A stretch of DNA of 64,000 bases from Ahaetulla prasina (lineage: Eukaryota; Chordata; Lepidosauria; Squamata; Colubridae): positions 164,126,236-164,190,235 of the forward strand of contig NC_080539.1 of NCBI RefSeq assembly GCF_028640845.1, given 5' to 3'. The position numbers and the translations under genes were made by a program. Each line of letters opens with the position of its first letter. Position 1 is the first letter of the stretch. Positions 35,476 to 48,671 of the stretch are shown here, piece by piece. The notes beneath the pieces were generated by a model, which saw nothing but the letters and a program-made list of their open reading frames with translations, was not told where the DNA came from and searched no databases.

Positions 35476-36737
35476 ATCATATTTCATGATGGCCATCCAG
35501 TCATACCTTACATCTATAAGCCACATATTTTTAAGTTCCAAATCACTGCAGGTCTTCAGTATACTGAATAATTAGGTGTGTGGTGTTAAGTCCCCTGACC
35601 CCAAAATATACAGTATGACAAATAGTTTGACTGCAAATATTGTTTGTTATATAGTTGTCTCAATGCTTATTGAATAAATCTGCTAAGACTTCAATGTGTT
35701 TTGCTATGCAATTTATCTGTGGAATATTGTGCAGTGATTTTATCTAGGATTTAGGACAGATACCAAGGAGTGTACTTCGGGTGTATGTGTTTAAGTATGC
35801 GTGCATTCAAGCATTTGCACAAAGAGATATACTAACTATACTATACAGACAGTGCCAAGAAAATTATTAATTCTTCCAAGAATATAGGAGGAAATTATTT
35901 AAACAGCAATCAGCAAAATTTGCAATGATGTACAAACTACTGGAAAACTTGAAGTGATGACATTTTGTTACCCTTACAATATTTTAAATGAAAAATGGAA
36001 TTGAACATTTTATAATGGCTTTATCTATGTTGAATTGAATAACAAGAAGTTAAACTATTTACTGATTTATTTGTTCCACAGTCAGGAGAACCAATTTGTC
36101 CTTTTGGAGGACTTGAGAAATTGAGAAATTGCATTTGAGAGAAATAAAAAGCTACCTTTTCCCCATTTTCTTTGTCTTTGTAAAAATCTGCTTCTCGCAT
36201 TTGTCTGTTTATCATGAATGTTTGTACAATGAATGGAATAGGGGAAATACATGCTGTATATCTATGGGGAAGAGTTAAATGTTTTTCATAAAGCTTGTTG
36301 GAGTCACGGGTAGAATTGTTTGAATAGTAGAACCATTTAAGCAGCCTCAAAGATGACATTCTAATACTCGTTTTTCCCTTCAATCATATCCAGTGCTTCA
36401 GCACTGCCTGGACAAGTCCCTGAAGTTTTCTTGGCAAGGTTATTTGGAAGTGCTTTGCCGTTGCCTTCCTCTTATGGCATTTCTGAAAAAAACTTGCCAC
36501 GAAAACAACAGGGACTTGTCCAGTCTCCAAAAATGATTGAACAGAAAAAAGATGACATAATAACTTAAAAGTACTTACGACTTCACTGTGAGAGATTTTA
36601 TGGAGAAGATGTGAAGTCCCATGTTTTCCTTTGGTGGCAGCCAGCTCTGAGGAGACTTTGGAAAGGGACCATTGCTGTAATGTAACCAGCACTGCAGCTC
36701 AAGATGCAGCATTTAAGGGTTAATTTGCAACCTATGA
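35476..36737. other. Intergenic sequence, possible old repeat at 36385-36540
   Basis: The block with AAGTGCTTTGCCGTTGCCTT looks repeat-like, but no family could be assigned. Reading frames here have no family resemblance. Confidence 0.35.
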
Positions 36738-36898
36738 CCATCATTTGTGTTGTAAATATTGTACCTTTGATGAAGGTATTTTTTCTTCTTTTTCTTTTCT
36801 CTTATGTACACTGAGAGCATATGCACCAAAACAAATTCCTTGTGTGTCCAATCACACTTGGCCAATAAAATTCTGTTCTATTCTATTCTATTCTATTC
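36738..36898 (+). mobile_element. L3/CR1-like LINE tail with (ATTCT)n
   Basis: It holds TGTACACTGAGAGCATATGC, the CACTTGGCCAATAAAATTCT end and four or five TTCTA pentamers. Confidence 0.8.
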
Positions 36899-37227
36899 AT
36901 TGAGCTATCTTTCATTTACTGTGATCAAATTTTCACCTCAGCACTGCTGATTTCCCTATTGTTCAAAATAGCGGGAACATTCAAAGTGCTACTTTTTACA
37001 TTTAAAAAATGTGCGTAAACATGTCATAATTTAATAGGGATGGAATCGTTCATTCATATCAATCTTCTAATGTTTTAAAATCAGGAGTTGTTGCAATAAG
37101 TAAATTGTAATAATGACAGCTGTAAAATAAATTGCCGCTCTGCTTCATTTTTCAGTTATGCCTAGCTAGGTGGTTGAGAAAAAATTACAAGAATTCCTTT
37201 TTCAAACAGTTGAGCCACTGACTTTTA

Positions 37228-38262
37228 GTCCTCGACTTACAACAGTGCATTTAGTGACCATTCGAAGTTGCAACGGCACTGAAAAAAATGGCGACCATTT
37301 TTTCACTTACAACCGTTGCAACATCCTATGCTGATGTGATCAAAATTCAGGCACTTGACAACTGATTCATATTTATGACAGTGTCGTGTCCCACTCCTCC
37401 ACTGACGGCCGGGTCAGGGAAATCCGAATCAGGTGTGCCTCTGCAGCTCTGCCAAAGTCCTGGCAAAGTCCTCCAGGCAGGCAGGAGACCAGAAAGTGAC
37501 TTCAGCAAGATATGTTCGACTTTGCCTGACTCAGAGACTGCCAGAAAGCAGATCCTTTATATAGGCCATGGGGTATGGCTTCATGACTCAGCACTCATTA
37601 AGGCCTGCCCCTCCCTTCCTTCTGTTGCCTCCGCCTATCAATTCTTCTGAAGTGAGGGTCATTCCAGTCGGCAGCTGTTGGTAATTGACCTCCCTCAGGC
37701 TCACATGCTGTGGGGGAGGGGTCTAGTTGCTCCATTTGCCTGGGCATGGAGCCAGGGCTGGGGCTGGGAGGTGCTCCCTCCTCCGCAGCCTGTCTGGGCA
37801 TGGAGCCAGGGCTGGGGCCGGGAGGCATACTAGGACATTCCTCAGCGTTCGGAAGCAGATAAAGAAGACCCCGGCTGCGGTGAGAGCGGGCAAGACACAA
37901 CAGACAGTTGCAGTGTCTTGGGGTCATGTCAAGTGGGTTTCAACACCTGTCACTACTAGTTCGCTCTTGGGCGCGCACGCACTCACGCACACGTGCAATG
38001 CTTCTGCACAAAGCGTCTGGGTGGGTGGGCGGAACCTCCCGCTGCTACCATCGGGTCATGTGATCATCTTTTGCGACCTCCTAACAAACTCAACAAGGAA
38101 GCCAGATTCACTTAACAATCACATTACTAAGTTAACAACTGCAGAGATTCCCTTAACAACTGTGATGACAAAGGTCAGAAAATGGGCAAAACTAATTTAA
38201 CTGTCTTGCTTAGCAACAGAAATTTTGGGTTCAATTGTGGTTTTAAGTAAAGGATTACCTGT
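37228..38262. mobile_element. Tc1/mariner-type MITE containing a solo LTR
   Basis: Ends are AGTCCTCGACTTACAACAGT and TAAGTAAAGGATTACCTGTA. A 521-bp solo LTR interrupts it at 37382-37902, and another short GC-rich insertion lies near 37929-38047. Confidence 0.8.
37382..37902 (+). mobile_element. Solo LTR
   Basis: Ends are TGTCGTGTCCC and AGACACAACA, with an exact 5-bp duplication GACAG at 37377-37381 and 37903-37907. A TATATA stretch lies near 37557 in + orientation. A 60-bp internal segment with GGCATGGAGCCAGGGCTGGG is tandemly duplicated. No internal region remains, so the parent family is unknown. Confidence 0.85.
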
Positions 38263-38297
38263 ACGTTGCATGGTCCAATATTATCATGTAAAAACTG

Positions 38298-38864
38298 CAG
38301 TAGTGGCCAAAATTGTGGAAACCTTTTGGGAAAAGTATATTTTCTAAAACTAGCTAATAACACCACTTTTTTTTTAGTACTACCATAAAAGTATATATCA
38401 ATGGAAAGAAAATTTAATCAAGAATGTAATGCAATAACATTTATGAAGGATTTGCTATTAGTATAGTAGTTACAGTATAAAGAAGAAAAGTGAAACACAT
38501 AGAAAAAATGAAATATACAAAATTTATCACCTTGTCAGTTAATACTTAGTTGGGTAACCTTTAACATGTATTACGGCCTTACAATGTCTTCCCAAGTCTT
38601 TTAGTTCTGCAGCTGTTATAATTTGAAACCAAGATTGAATGATTGTTTCTATTCACTGGGTTTTATTGCCTGGTCGCTTCTGACTAACGAATTTCTTTAG
38701 TCGGCTCCATAGTTTTTCAATTGAGTTAAGGTCTGGGCTATTCTCAGGCTATTTCAGCAGTGGAATATTATCATCTTGAAACTCTTTAAAAAAATGGTAT
38801 TATTAGCCATCAAACCTCAAAAATATACTTTCCCCAAAAGATTCCACAATTTTGGCCACTACTG
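38298..38864 (-). mobile_element. Tc1-type transposon, internally deleted
   Basis: Inverted repeats of about 45 bp start CAGTAGTGGCCAAAATTGTG at both ends; TA follows the right end. On the - strand the interior still encodes PENSPDLNSIEKLWSRLKKF, the segment holding the last catalytic Glu of Tc1 transposases. The rest of the transposase is gone. Confidence 0.85.
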
Positions 38865-39031
38865 TAGCATGATGTGATTCATGAATTTAAGATTTTTAAT
38901 GTTGAAATTGTCTCAGGGTTAGCAGAGATGGGAAAACTGAACTGTCTGGGCAGGGAAAAAACAGTAAGTACTTTTATAAATGTGTGGAAACCTTTTGTAG
39001 ACTGCTGAAAATGGAAAAAAGTAAAATTGAT

Positions 39032-39297
39032 GGGCCTCTGTGGCTCAGACTGGTAAGACAGTCTGTTATTAACAGCAGCTGCTTGCAATTACTGCAGGTT
39101 CAAGCCCCACTAGGCCCAAGGTTGACTCAGCCTTCCATCCTTTATAAGGTAGGTAAAATGAGGACCCAAATTGTTGGAGGCGATAAGTTGACTTTGTATA
39201 TAATATACAAATGGATGAAGACTATTGCTTGACATAGTGTAAGCCGCCCTGAGTCTTCGGAGAAGGGCGGGATATAAATGCAAATTTTTTAAAAAAA
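39032..39297 (+). mobile_element. tRNA-derived SINE, family A
   Basis: It has the head CTCTGTGGCTCAGACTGG, B box GGTTCAAGCCCC and end GGGCGGGATATAAATGC with an A/T tail. Confidence 0.85.
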
Positions 39298-39969
39298 TTG
39301 TGATTTCTGGATTTGATTGTTGAAAAAGGATTGAATAAGAGGCTGAAGGGATTATTGTTTATTGAAGGGATTATTATTAATGTTAAGGCAGGAAAGGGGA
39401 TGATTTTGAAACTGCTGTAAAGAAAATGAAGTAGCTTTTTAGTTATCTTTCCTCCCTTTAACTATTGTTTTCTGTATTTTTTCTTGAAATGAAATGAAAG
39501 CTTTGGTATATTGAAGATTCAACTAGAAGCAATCAATAAAATTCTCACTGTAGAGTTAGGTCTAGTAATTTGAAAGTGGCTGTTTTTTACATATTTTATC
39601 TGAGACAGAAAACACAGTAATCTAATAATACACCGAAAATATTTATGAAATCTTACATTAGGCAGGAATACTAAAAAGGGACCTTTGAAAGGAGCGGTTT
39701 AAAGGACGGGAAAGGGGGAAAAAATTGTTGTAATAGCTATTGTTATCCTTTTTACAATTAAATGAGGATAACAGAGGCAAATATTAGTAATGAAATGATA
39801 GAAATTAGGGTTCAGATTATGTATGGCCAGAATTAAATCCACATCAACGTCATTTTTCAGAAGGTGGGGGGGAGATACCATTCTTACTCTCCATAGGTGT
39901 GATTGCCCCCTTCTGCTTCAAAGGTGTAAAATACAAAATTTAGGGGCATATGGCACCTCCCTCCTTTTT

Positions 39970-40160
39970 AATAATTTTTTTAACCTGCATTTATTATTTT
40001 CATATAAATTCAAGGTGACCAGCAAAGCTAATATTTCTTCTTCTTATTTTCCCCACAACCACCACTCTGAAGTGGATTGGGCTGAGTGAGTGACTGGCCC
40101 AAGGTCAGCTTTCGTGCCTAAAATAACTAACAGCTCAGTCTCTGTTTTCCAGACTGATAA
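39970..40160 (-). mobile_element. SINE-like repeat, family C
   Basis: It shares GAGTGACTGGCCCAAGGTCA and flanking blocks with 3835-4055 and 31540-31758. Confidence 0.5.
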
Positions 40161-41143
40161 ATATGATTTTTTTTTAAAAAAAAAATTGCTCCTTTCTAAA
40201 TTGCTCCTTAGGTTTCAGTATGCCTAAGGATTGCCAATGTAAAATTGGATTTGTGAGACTTATTTTGAAGATCAGTTTAGTCCCTCCTCATCCACTATAA
40301 TTCAGCATTCAGAGCAATTTTTTCAGACATGCTAGTTGACAGCCTTCAACTATTGTGAATTAAGTTATTTTTAATTTTTTTTTAATTAGAGCTATTTAAC
40401 TTACATGCATATTGGAAAAGTTTCTTGGCCACAACTGAGTAAAAATGAATCAAGTATAGTTGCAGGTACTAAAGGACTTCAAATATCCAAAGGACTTTGG
40501 TACTCACTAGTAAAGTAGTTTTGTAAATGGTCTCATAACTTTCAAGTACAATTGTAACAGGCACTGGTACAATAACAAAGTTAAAAGTAGTGTAATGATG
40601 CAGAAACTACAGGTATAACAGTTCATCTTATAATACAATAATAAACATAACATAACTCAGTTTTTGCTTTCTACTTCTAGAATCACTAGAAATCCACACT
40701 TTTTTTTCCAGTTTGTTCATGCCACTGAGGCTTCTTCAGAGAAAATGCTAAGGGCAAACAGGCCTCTTTTCTCAAGAAAAAGCCCCTATCAGCTTTGGCA
40801 AACGTTTATGTTCAGCAGAGCAAAAAAAAAAAAAAAAAGCTAATAGAATCTAAAAATGCAATTATGTTCAGACAGCCCAGCAAATAGGCTTTGTAGAGAC
40901 CGAGGTGCCTTGCTTGCACAGCTGGTCTACCAGCCTTATCAGGCAAGAATAATTTAAAATTATGTATCAAAATGGCAAGTAAGCCATGGAGTAATAGAAA
41001 AAAAAAAAGAATCAAAGGCCAGAGCAATGGTTCAGTAGAATATCACCCTTTTGTGAAAGCACGATATATAATGGAGTGTCAACTTTAATTATGCTTCACG
41101 AAAGATTTCACTTCTAGGTTGATCAACTTGCAAACAGTCACGA

Positions 41144-41427
41144 TTAAGAAGGGGTGTTGTTTTGCTCATAAGAACGACCACTATCTACCAGACATGGAGA
41201 AGACAGTTCTCTCAAGACTTCCATGGAGCTGGCTGTAAAATCCAGACTTTGGGAGGAAAGCTTCCTATATGCCTCAGTGGAATTGACTGCAACTAATGCT
41301 TTGCAGGAAGCATTACTGCTGTCATTAGATACAGCATTCACATCCCTTATAATGATCTCCTGCTGGGATTCAAATGTTAATGGAATAAAGCCCTCGCTGT
41401 CTGCCGTAAGAACAATCCAGGACAAAT
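41144..41427 (-). CDS. WDCP: WDCP-A last coding exon
   Basis: On the - strand the acceptor is CTTTTACAG. It encodes [20 protein letters not shown] then SQQEIIIRDV and about 60 further residues ending EQNNTPS and TAA. The SEGFIPLTF and QEIIIRD blocks are the C-terminal WDCP signature. The long tail after them is similar in length to human and is absent from copy B. A possible ATTAAA poly(A) signal lies about 55 nt beyond the stop. Confidence 0.93.
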
Positions 41428-41699
41428 CTGTAAAAGACAAGAGACACAAACAATATTTTAAGGAATTCCAAAGAGAAGCAGTGACTGTTGGCATTTACAT
41501 TTGCAAGAATACCTAAGCAGTTCATGGGCTTCCTTGCTTATCTCTATACAAAGGCTAGTTTAATAATGTTAGACCAAGTAGTTATGATATAACATATACT
41601 GGGTACAAGATTGGTTTCTCTTATGATTTTTAGGTTCATTTTTGCTTACAGAGAAAATTGTTAACAATGCGTGTTGAGAGAAAAAAAAAACTTTGAATA

Positions 41700-42066
41700 C
41701 AGATGATCCTTGATTTACAACCGTTCGTTTAGTGACCAAAGTTACAATAGCCACTGAAAAATGACTTATGACATTTTTCACACAACCATTGCAGCATCCC
41801 CATAGGCACGTGATCAAAATTTAGACTCTTGGCAACTGACTCATATTTATGATGGCTGCAGTGTCCTGGGGTCATGTGATTATCTTTTGCAGCCTTCTGA
41901 CAAGCCCTTTTCACTTAATAACGGTGTTATTAACTTAACAGCAGTGATTCACTTAACAATTGCGGCACGAAAGGTCATAAAATGAGGCAAAAGTAACTTA
42001 ACAAACGTCTCACTTACAAAGAAAAATGCTGGGCTCAATTGTGGCCTTAAATTGAGGACTACCTCT
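41700..42066. mobile_element. Tc1/mariner-type MITE copy in WDCP-A intron
   Basis: It begins GATCCTTGATTTACAACCGT and ends TTAAATTGAGGACTACCTCTA, with the family interior (GGCAACTGACTCATATTTAT). Confidence 0.8.
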
Positions 42067-43976
42067 AATAGTCTATTTTTAAATTAGATTCTATCTATTC
42101 AGGATTTTTTCTCTAGCTGGAAATAATCAAGTCGAGCTAAATTCCTGTATTCACAGCCTATCAAATTCACAGAAACCTATTACAGGGCTTAAACAGCACT
42201 CTTAAAAATGGAGTTGTGTATAAGCTGGCAGGCACGCATAAAGGTCTAAATTCACTCTCAGGGAGGGAAACAGCTTAAGAGAAAGTCCACTTAACAACTG
42301 AAGAAGTCACTATTGAACAATCTGCTCTGAACAATTCTGCTGGAACATATATGGAAAGAACCTAGTTTTTCTGCCATGGCTAACATAGATTCTCCTGCTT
42401 AAAATTATGCCTCAAATGTTCATGAACATCCTTGTTTGCTAATCAAAAGTTCATCAAAGGCTAACATACATGACTGGATAGGAAGAGGTGCTAAAACCTG
42501 GAGCTGCCAGAGCTCCAGTTTCTATGAGGTTTCTTTTATTGGTTATGTAAAGCTGTGTTGCAAGTGACATCATGAGAAGATTGCAATCATGTGAACCTTT
42601 AATCTTTCTGCTTAGAAAGATTAAATTATTTGAACTAGTCAGATAAGGCCAACACTAAGAAAGATTTTCAAAGTATCTCTATAGGTACAAGCAAACAAGC
42701 CTGCATATGTAATGTAATATTTAAGTTGATATATCAGACTGAAAATTGCAAAGATGAGTCTAGGTCATGGGTGAAATTTTAACTGTTAATTATAAACTGT
42801 AATTAACAAAGCATCAAACTACTGAGAACTGATTAGCTGCTGCTGAATTAGATACAGTTTATTTCCTTTATTTAGAGGTACAGATCTATGTGTTTGCAAA
42901 AAAATGGCAGACAGCAATAGTTCAAGAGATGTGAAAAGAATACATGTCTCAATCACTAAGTATGAAGTAATAGTAAAGGTTTGTGAGAATAATTTAGACC
43001 AAATAAAGGATTTGCTCAGGTATGTAATAGCAAATGTGGCTTACTGTAATCTAAAAAAACTAAATAGGTTAGATGTGGGTAGAACTTGGATAGGAACCAC
43101 TAAGGAGTCCCTGGACATTAAACTAGACAGAAAAGTTGAAAAAACATACCAGAAAGAGGCAATGGCAAACTACTAGTGTCCTACTGTCAAAAAAAATTCC
43201 TTGGACGAGTCCATAAAGTCACCAGCAGAACTCAATTGAAAAGAGACTTTATCATTACAATCCAAAGATTTGGACAAACAATAGAAATGTGTGGGCATTC
43301 TATTGGGCTTGCTGAAAGAGTTTTCACTTTGAGTAGTATATCAAGTTTTCACCAGCAGGATTATAAAATGTGTACAGTATGCCAAGTATGTTTTACCATA
43401 AGACCAAACTAAACCTTCAACAGGACACAAACACTTATTCCCACAGCCATGATAAATAATGCATCCAGCCCTATTTAAGTTTGTCCTAATTATACTCTAA
43501 ATCATTTCCAGACATCTCCAGTCATTGGTTCAAGTCCTTCTCTGTAGAGGTACCAAAATGAGTTTGTTCCATCTTGTCCCTAGTACCCAAACTCAATTGA
43601 AGGTTTGTTTTTTCCTCAGGTTAAACATTCCCAACTCTTTTGACTATTCTGAATATGAAGCTATTTTATATATTTCCAGACTCTTCACCATTCTGGCTAG
43701 CGTCTTCTTAGATTTGCTAATTTTATCCATGTCCTTAAAATATGGGGCCTATGGATGGTTACAGTATTCAAATATAGCTTACTAGCACAGAATAGAACTA
43801 CTACTACTTCTTGTGACTTGAAGTATCCTGAGATATTATTAGTTTCTAACAGAGACATGGTTGTGTACTCCAGCCCTACCCCTTCTATTTTAGCCTTCCC
43901 CACATTTTTATGGAACAACCATTGTGAAACTGTTTCTCCATTTATAGTCCAACATGATTATATTCCTCTTTATTGA
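42067..43976. other. WDCP-A intron, mostly unassigned
   Basis: No conserved frame was found. The block 43130-43260 with GGCAATGGCAAACTACTAGT may be an old LINE tail. Confidence 0.35.
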
Positions 43977-44213
43977 TTGGTTCCTAGTATGACTTGATTG
44001 CTTATTTGTATCCTATGACTATCATTAAGTGTTGTACTTTATGATTCTTGAAGAATGTATCTTTTCTTTTTATGTACACTGACGGCATATGCACTAAAGA
44101 CAAATTCCTTGAGTATCCAATCACACTTGGACAATAAAGAATTCTATTCTATTCTATTCTATTCTATTCTATTCTATTCTATTCTATTCTATTCTATTCT
44201 ATTCTATTCTTTC
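43977..44213 (+). mobile_element. L3/CR1-like LINE tail with long (ATTCT)n array
   Basis: It holds TGTACACTGACGGCATATGC and CACTTGGACAATAAAGAATT, then about 14 uninterrupted ATTCT pentamers to 44211. It lies 220 bp from a WDCP-A exon. Confidence 0.85.
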
Positions 44214-44432
44214 AAACTTTCAATAATAAAGAGATGTTATAAGTGCAACCATTTTTTATAGTTGTGATTTGAAAAGAACTGGTGATGCCTGAAGAGTATA
44301 ATCAGTAAAAAAAATTCACTGTAAAAAATGTAACTATTTGGAAATGCCATTTATATATAAAAAGGAACAAATATTTTTGCACTGGTATATGGGCTTGTTA
44401 TTAGTGTTCCCAAAGTTACCTTTCATACTTAC

Positions 44433-44550
44433 TGTGCTGCATTTCAACTACACCCACATTGAAAATCTTCTGAATTATGCTCAGACGGAGTTTCCCATCA
44501 CAGAGGATAACAGCGTGCTGTTCAGAAATAACAGATCCTGAAGACTCCTT
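44433..44550 (-). CDS. WDCP: WDCP-A exon (AVILCDGKLRLS)
   Basis: On the - strand the acceptor is AATTAACAG and the donor is CACA|GTAAGT. It encodes KESSGSVISEQHAVILCDGK then LRLSIIQKIFNVGVVEMQH, matching the human CDGKLRLSTVQQTFG block. It has 118 nt and ends one base into the next codon. It is separated from the large exon by 912 bp. Confidence 0.93.
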
Positions 44551-45462
44551 CTGTTAATTTAAGAATTAAGAGTTTTAGGCATAATGATTCATAACAGCTA
44601 ATCCCATACTCATGAACCCAGGTTTCAAAGTGTGGAAATAGATGCCATTCAGATACCAACTTGTTACTTAGTGCCATACTTTATGCCCACTGGGATACAC
44701 AGAGATACTAGGTACTAAGATTGAACTTGCACAATTTTCACCTTGAATATTGTAGTACTTTGGGCATATTCAGATCAATGGCTAGAGCAAAGGATGTCAC
44801 AAATGAATGCAGTTCAATGCTTGTTTTCTCTGTCTCTATAGGTGAAAAATACTGATAATTATGTCTGATAGTCACTATTATCTATGAAATAGATGCATGT
44901 AATTTCGATATGTTAAGATAATACTTATTCATACAACACATAAACACACACACTTATTCATGGTCCTATCTCTAGCCCACTCCAGGAGATATGTTCACAA
45001 TTCCCATGGAAGGAAAATTAGGCTAAGAGAAGACAGCTGCCTTATGGTCATCCAGCAATTCTTGAGACTTAATGGAGATTTGAACTTAATGGAGATTCTT
45101 GAGACTTATAGAGATTATTTTTGGTCTTAATTAAGTGTAACTCTAGCCAAACCTACTGGCTCTCAAGTGGCATTTCTGGTATATTTCTAACCTCTTGAAA
45201 ATTACTTTTTAGATTTCACTGCAGTGTCAATTCTAGACAGTCTACAAAGGCCCCAATCATACTGATGCCTCCAAAGGAGTCCAAATCTTCCTTCTCCCAT
45301 CTTTAAAAATAGCTTTACATAACTAGATTTTGGTAAATGGCTCATTGTTCTTCAGAAATTTTATAACAAAACTCACAAGGAAGGAATTAATATTACTAGG
45401 TTTTAAGTACAGCTGGCTATATTAAAATTGTGACAGCATACTCTTTTTGGATTGAAAGTTAC

Positions 45463-47378
45463 CTGGCAAATTACGTTAACAAAAGAAGGTTCACAAGATG
45501 GTGGATACTGCGGAACAATTTTTTTCCCGGATCTTAGAAGCTCAGTTATCTCAAAAAGTTGATGCTGAAGTTCTGCAAAGCTGTAGCATAGGTCTTCTAG
45601 ATTTTTAGAGATACAATTAGCTTCTTTTTCACTTTGCAGTAAGTTCCTTTTTACTTCATGAGAACTCTGCATTTGTTTGTCATATGAATTAGAGGTTTCA
45701 TGAGATCCAACTCCTGGTGTGTCTGAAATTGGTATATTTGGTGATCCTGAGGAGTTTTCAAGCTCTTGAAGAACAAAGGAATGAGCTATTGGCTCAATGT
45801 CCAAAGTTCTCAAATCCTGAGGCAAATCCTTGGACATTTTTTTCTCAGCAGAATCCACAATGCTTGTTGGCAGACATTGCTCATCAGCAATTTCTTCTAT
45901 CAGTTTTTTCTTCCCAGAGGATGGCATGCTCATGCAGTCTGGGAGCAGCAATCCTTCTCTCAGAAAGTGAGCCTCAGAAGAATGCCTTTCAACACACTCT
46001 CTTTTCACTGGTATGTTCCTAAAACAAACCTGAGTAGGCCCCAAAAGTGCAGAAGGGCCTTCTCTAGAGATGATCCTTTTGACTATTAAGCGGAGAATGT
46101 ACTTATCAGAGCGTGAAGATGGAAGAAAAGCAGGATCCATTAATTTTTGTTTTCCAACCAGGATCAGTAACAGTTTCACTGTTAAGAAACATAATCCCTT
46201 TGGCCTCTCATTCTTCTCCAATTGAATTTGTTGAGTGTTAGGCAGGAGCGATGAAGATAAGGAATACGCCAAAATTATATTACAAGTATTGGAGGCAACT
46301 ACCACAGTCTGTGTTTTAGAGTCAAAAGCCAGGATATCTGGGACCAGAATACCCGGGATGCTGACTTTTTTGCTAGTTGTCGCTTTTCTTTCAAACGTCA
46401 CCAAAATCAAATGTGACGCATCGTGACCGCTTCCAGTTAGGTAATCCTTGGATCTTAGATTAATGAGGGGATTTTTTTCAGATAGCTGTTTGCTCGAAGG
46501 CAGATGAGTCAAATCCACTGGGGATAATGCAAACATTTCCTGGTCCGTTAACTTTTTTCCATCATCTACAGAGGTATCACCATCATATTCTAATGGGATA
46601 TTTTGAGAAGGTATTGAATTTCCAATAATTTCACTTGGGATTTCAAAGGAAACACCAGCATTTAAGCTGCAGATCTTATCTAGTGGCAGTTCAGTAGCAA
46701 CTGCCACTTGCGTGCTCACAGTTGGTTCAATTGCACAAACATAGCCCCCTACATCAAATATTGGACAAAAGGAGCAAGCATTCAAAGTTTTCTGATCATC
46801 ATCCCACATGTAAGAATGGAGCGTGCTACCTATCCCAATCACCAGACGTTTGCCTTCCTCAGTCCAACAAGCACAATGAATGATACCGGTACCTTTGATA
46901 TCGGCTTTTATTCTGGAGTTATTGAGTCGCACCGAATGGAGCACCGAAGTTTCTCGTGTAGTGAGCACTGCCAAGATTTCTTTTTGGGGATGCCACACAC
47001 AACCCTGAGGAAGTATAGGAAACAGCTCGCTGATTTCACTGATTTGATAAACCATCAGCTTGTTTTGTTCTGAAACACTGTAACAGAGTTGCCACATTGT
47101 AATGTGTCTTTTATGCTGAATAGCAAGAAGTGCAGGAGCATCTGGTGCACAAAACGGACCCCAGTAAAGTCCATGAACATGTTCAAATTGACCCACAACA
47201 TTTGAGTTGCCAAAGTTAGGTTCTCCATTGCGCTGGTATAAAGAAGTCAGTATCACTTGCTTTCCGTCTGTCCAAGCAATCCCATGCACAGGATGGATGG
47301 CCTGGTGTAAGGCATTAAGGCCAGTTCTCAAGAGCTTCCCTTTCCCCAACTCCATGTTTAAGTTTTCATGGAATACAT
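45463..47378 (-). CDS. WDCP: WDCP-A exon with start codon and WD region
   Basis: Reading on the - strand, the acceptor is TTTCTTTACAG at 47379-47380 and the donor is CAG|GTAACT at 45462. The chosen start at 47355 gives the family N-terminus MELGKGK. A longer open frame to 47436 crosses the acceptor and was not used. The 23 nt upstream of the ATG contain a six-codon out-of-frame uORF beginning at the first base of the exon. The exon ends after VNVICQ in phase 0. Confidence 0.94.
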
Positions 47379-48281
47379 CTGTAAAGAAAACAAATACTGT
47401 TTTAACTCTATCATTACTAGCTAATTTCCCATACAAGTAAGTGAAGGCAAACTATGAAAGTTTTATAATTGTCCAGTACTGTTTCATTATTCTATTGCAG
47501 CCTTTCTTGAGCGTCTTTTAATTGATGCATTGGTACTCAACCTGACTTAGGTTTTCAATGTTCTAAGTAAATGAATTGTCTCAAGTGAATTTGACAGTCA
47601 CATTTTACTACAGGAAAAGAAAGCCGATCAGCAGTTCTCCAGCACACATAAAGATATACTTTATAAGAAACACACATTTTCCTTCCCATGAATTTGGAAA
47701 AGACTAGTTAGGGAAAAAGCAACAATAGATATCTGAATTCAGCTTCCAAATCTTCTGGAGCTGTACGGTGTGACATTTTGATATATTGGAAAAAGAATGG
47801 CTGAAAATTATCAGCCTGTTTTTGACTTATGGGACACTGTAAGGGTGATGTGAGAACAAGAGGCCTAGCAAAAGCAATCTAATCCCATTATCACCTGAAA
47901 TGCCACATAATAAAACCAGCTGGGCCACAATCACACTGCAGAAATCTACTGAATTACAGAGGAGCATTTTCTGGATACTGAAAGCATAAAGGGGATCCCC
48001 TATCTGGCCCACAATTAATATTTCTGTTCTAATCAATTATGAGGAATATTTCAATTTCTAATTTAACCCAAAGAGTTTGTTCATTCCAGGAACAAGAAAA
48101 TGTGATCCTTCAGATATTGGTGAAGTACAACTTCCAGCAGCTGCAGTCAGTTTGGGTAATACTGAGAGATTTTTACAGTTTAGCATCTGGACAGCCGAAT
48201 GTTCCCTCTCCTTGTTTAAAAATGAACTGGGTGACCCTGACACACTTGTGGCTATTTTGTATCAAATTGTGAGTACAAGTA

Positions 48282-48671
48282 GTCCTTGACTTATGACCAC
48301 AATTGAGCCCCAAATTTCTCTTGCTAACTGAGACATTTGTTAAGTGAATTTTGCCCCATTTTACGACCTTTCTTGCCACAGTTGTTAAGTGAATCACTGC
48401 AGTTGCTAAGTTAATATCACAGCTGTTAAGTGAATTTGGCTTCCCCATTGATTTTGCTTGTCAGAAGGTAGCAAAAGCTGATCATATGACTCCAGGACAC
48501 CGAAATTGTCATAAATATGGATCAGTTGTCAAGCGTCTGAATTTTGATCACTCAACCTTGAGGATGCCACAACGGTGGTAAAGTTGAAAAATGGTCATAA
48601 GTCACTTTTTTTCAGTGTTGCTGTAACTTTGAACTGACTGAATGAATTGTTGTAAATCAAGGACTATTTGT
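48282..48671. mobile_element. Tc1/mariner-type MITE with TA flanks
   Basis: The left boundary reads TA then CAAGTAGTCCTTGACTTATG, and the right boundary GTAAATCAAGGACTATTTG then TA. This is the clearest copy for defining the ends. Confidence 0.85.

Noticed and set aside
36021..36692. Possible genes of 120 and 102 codons on the - strand
   Set aside because: No family resemblance and no splice context; part of the block looks repeat-like.
37727..38200. 157-codon + strand frame
   Set aside because: It spans a solo LTR and MITE and resembles no protein.
47379..47436. Upstream Met of WDCP-A
   Set aside because: It lies beyond the acceptor CTTTACAG and the family begins at MELGKGK.
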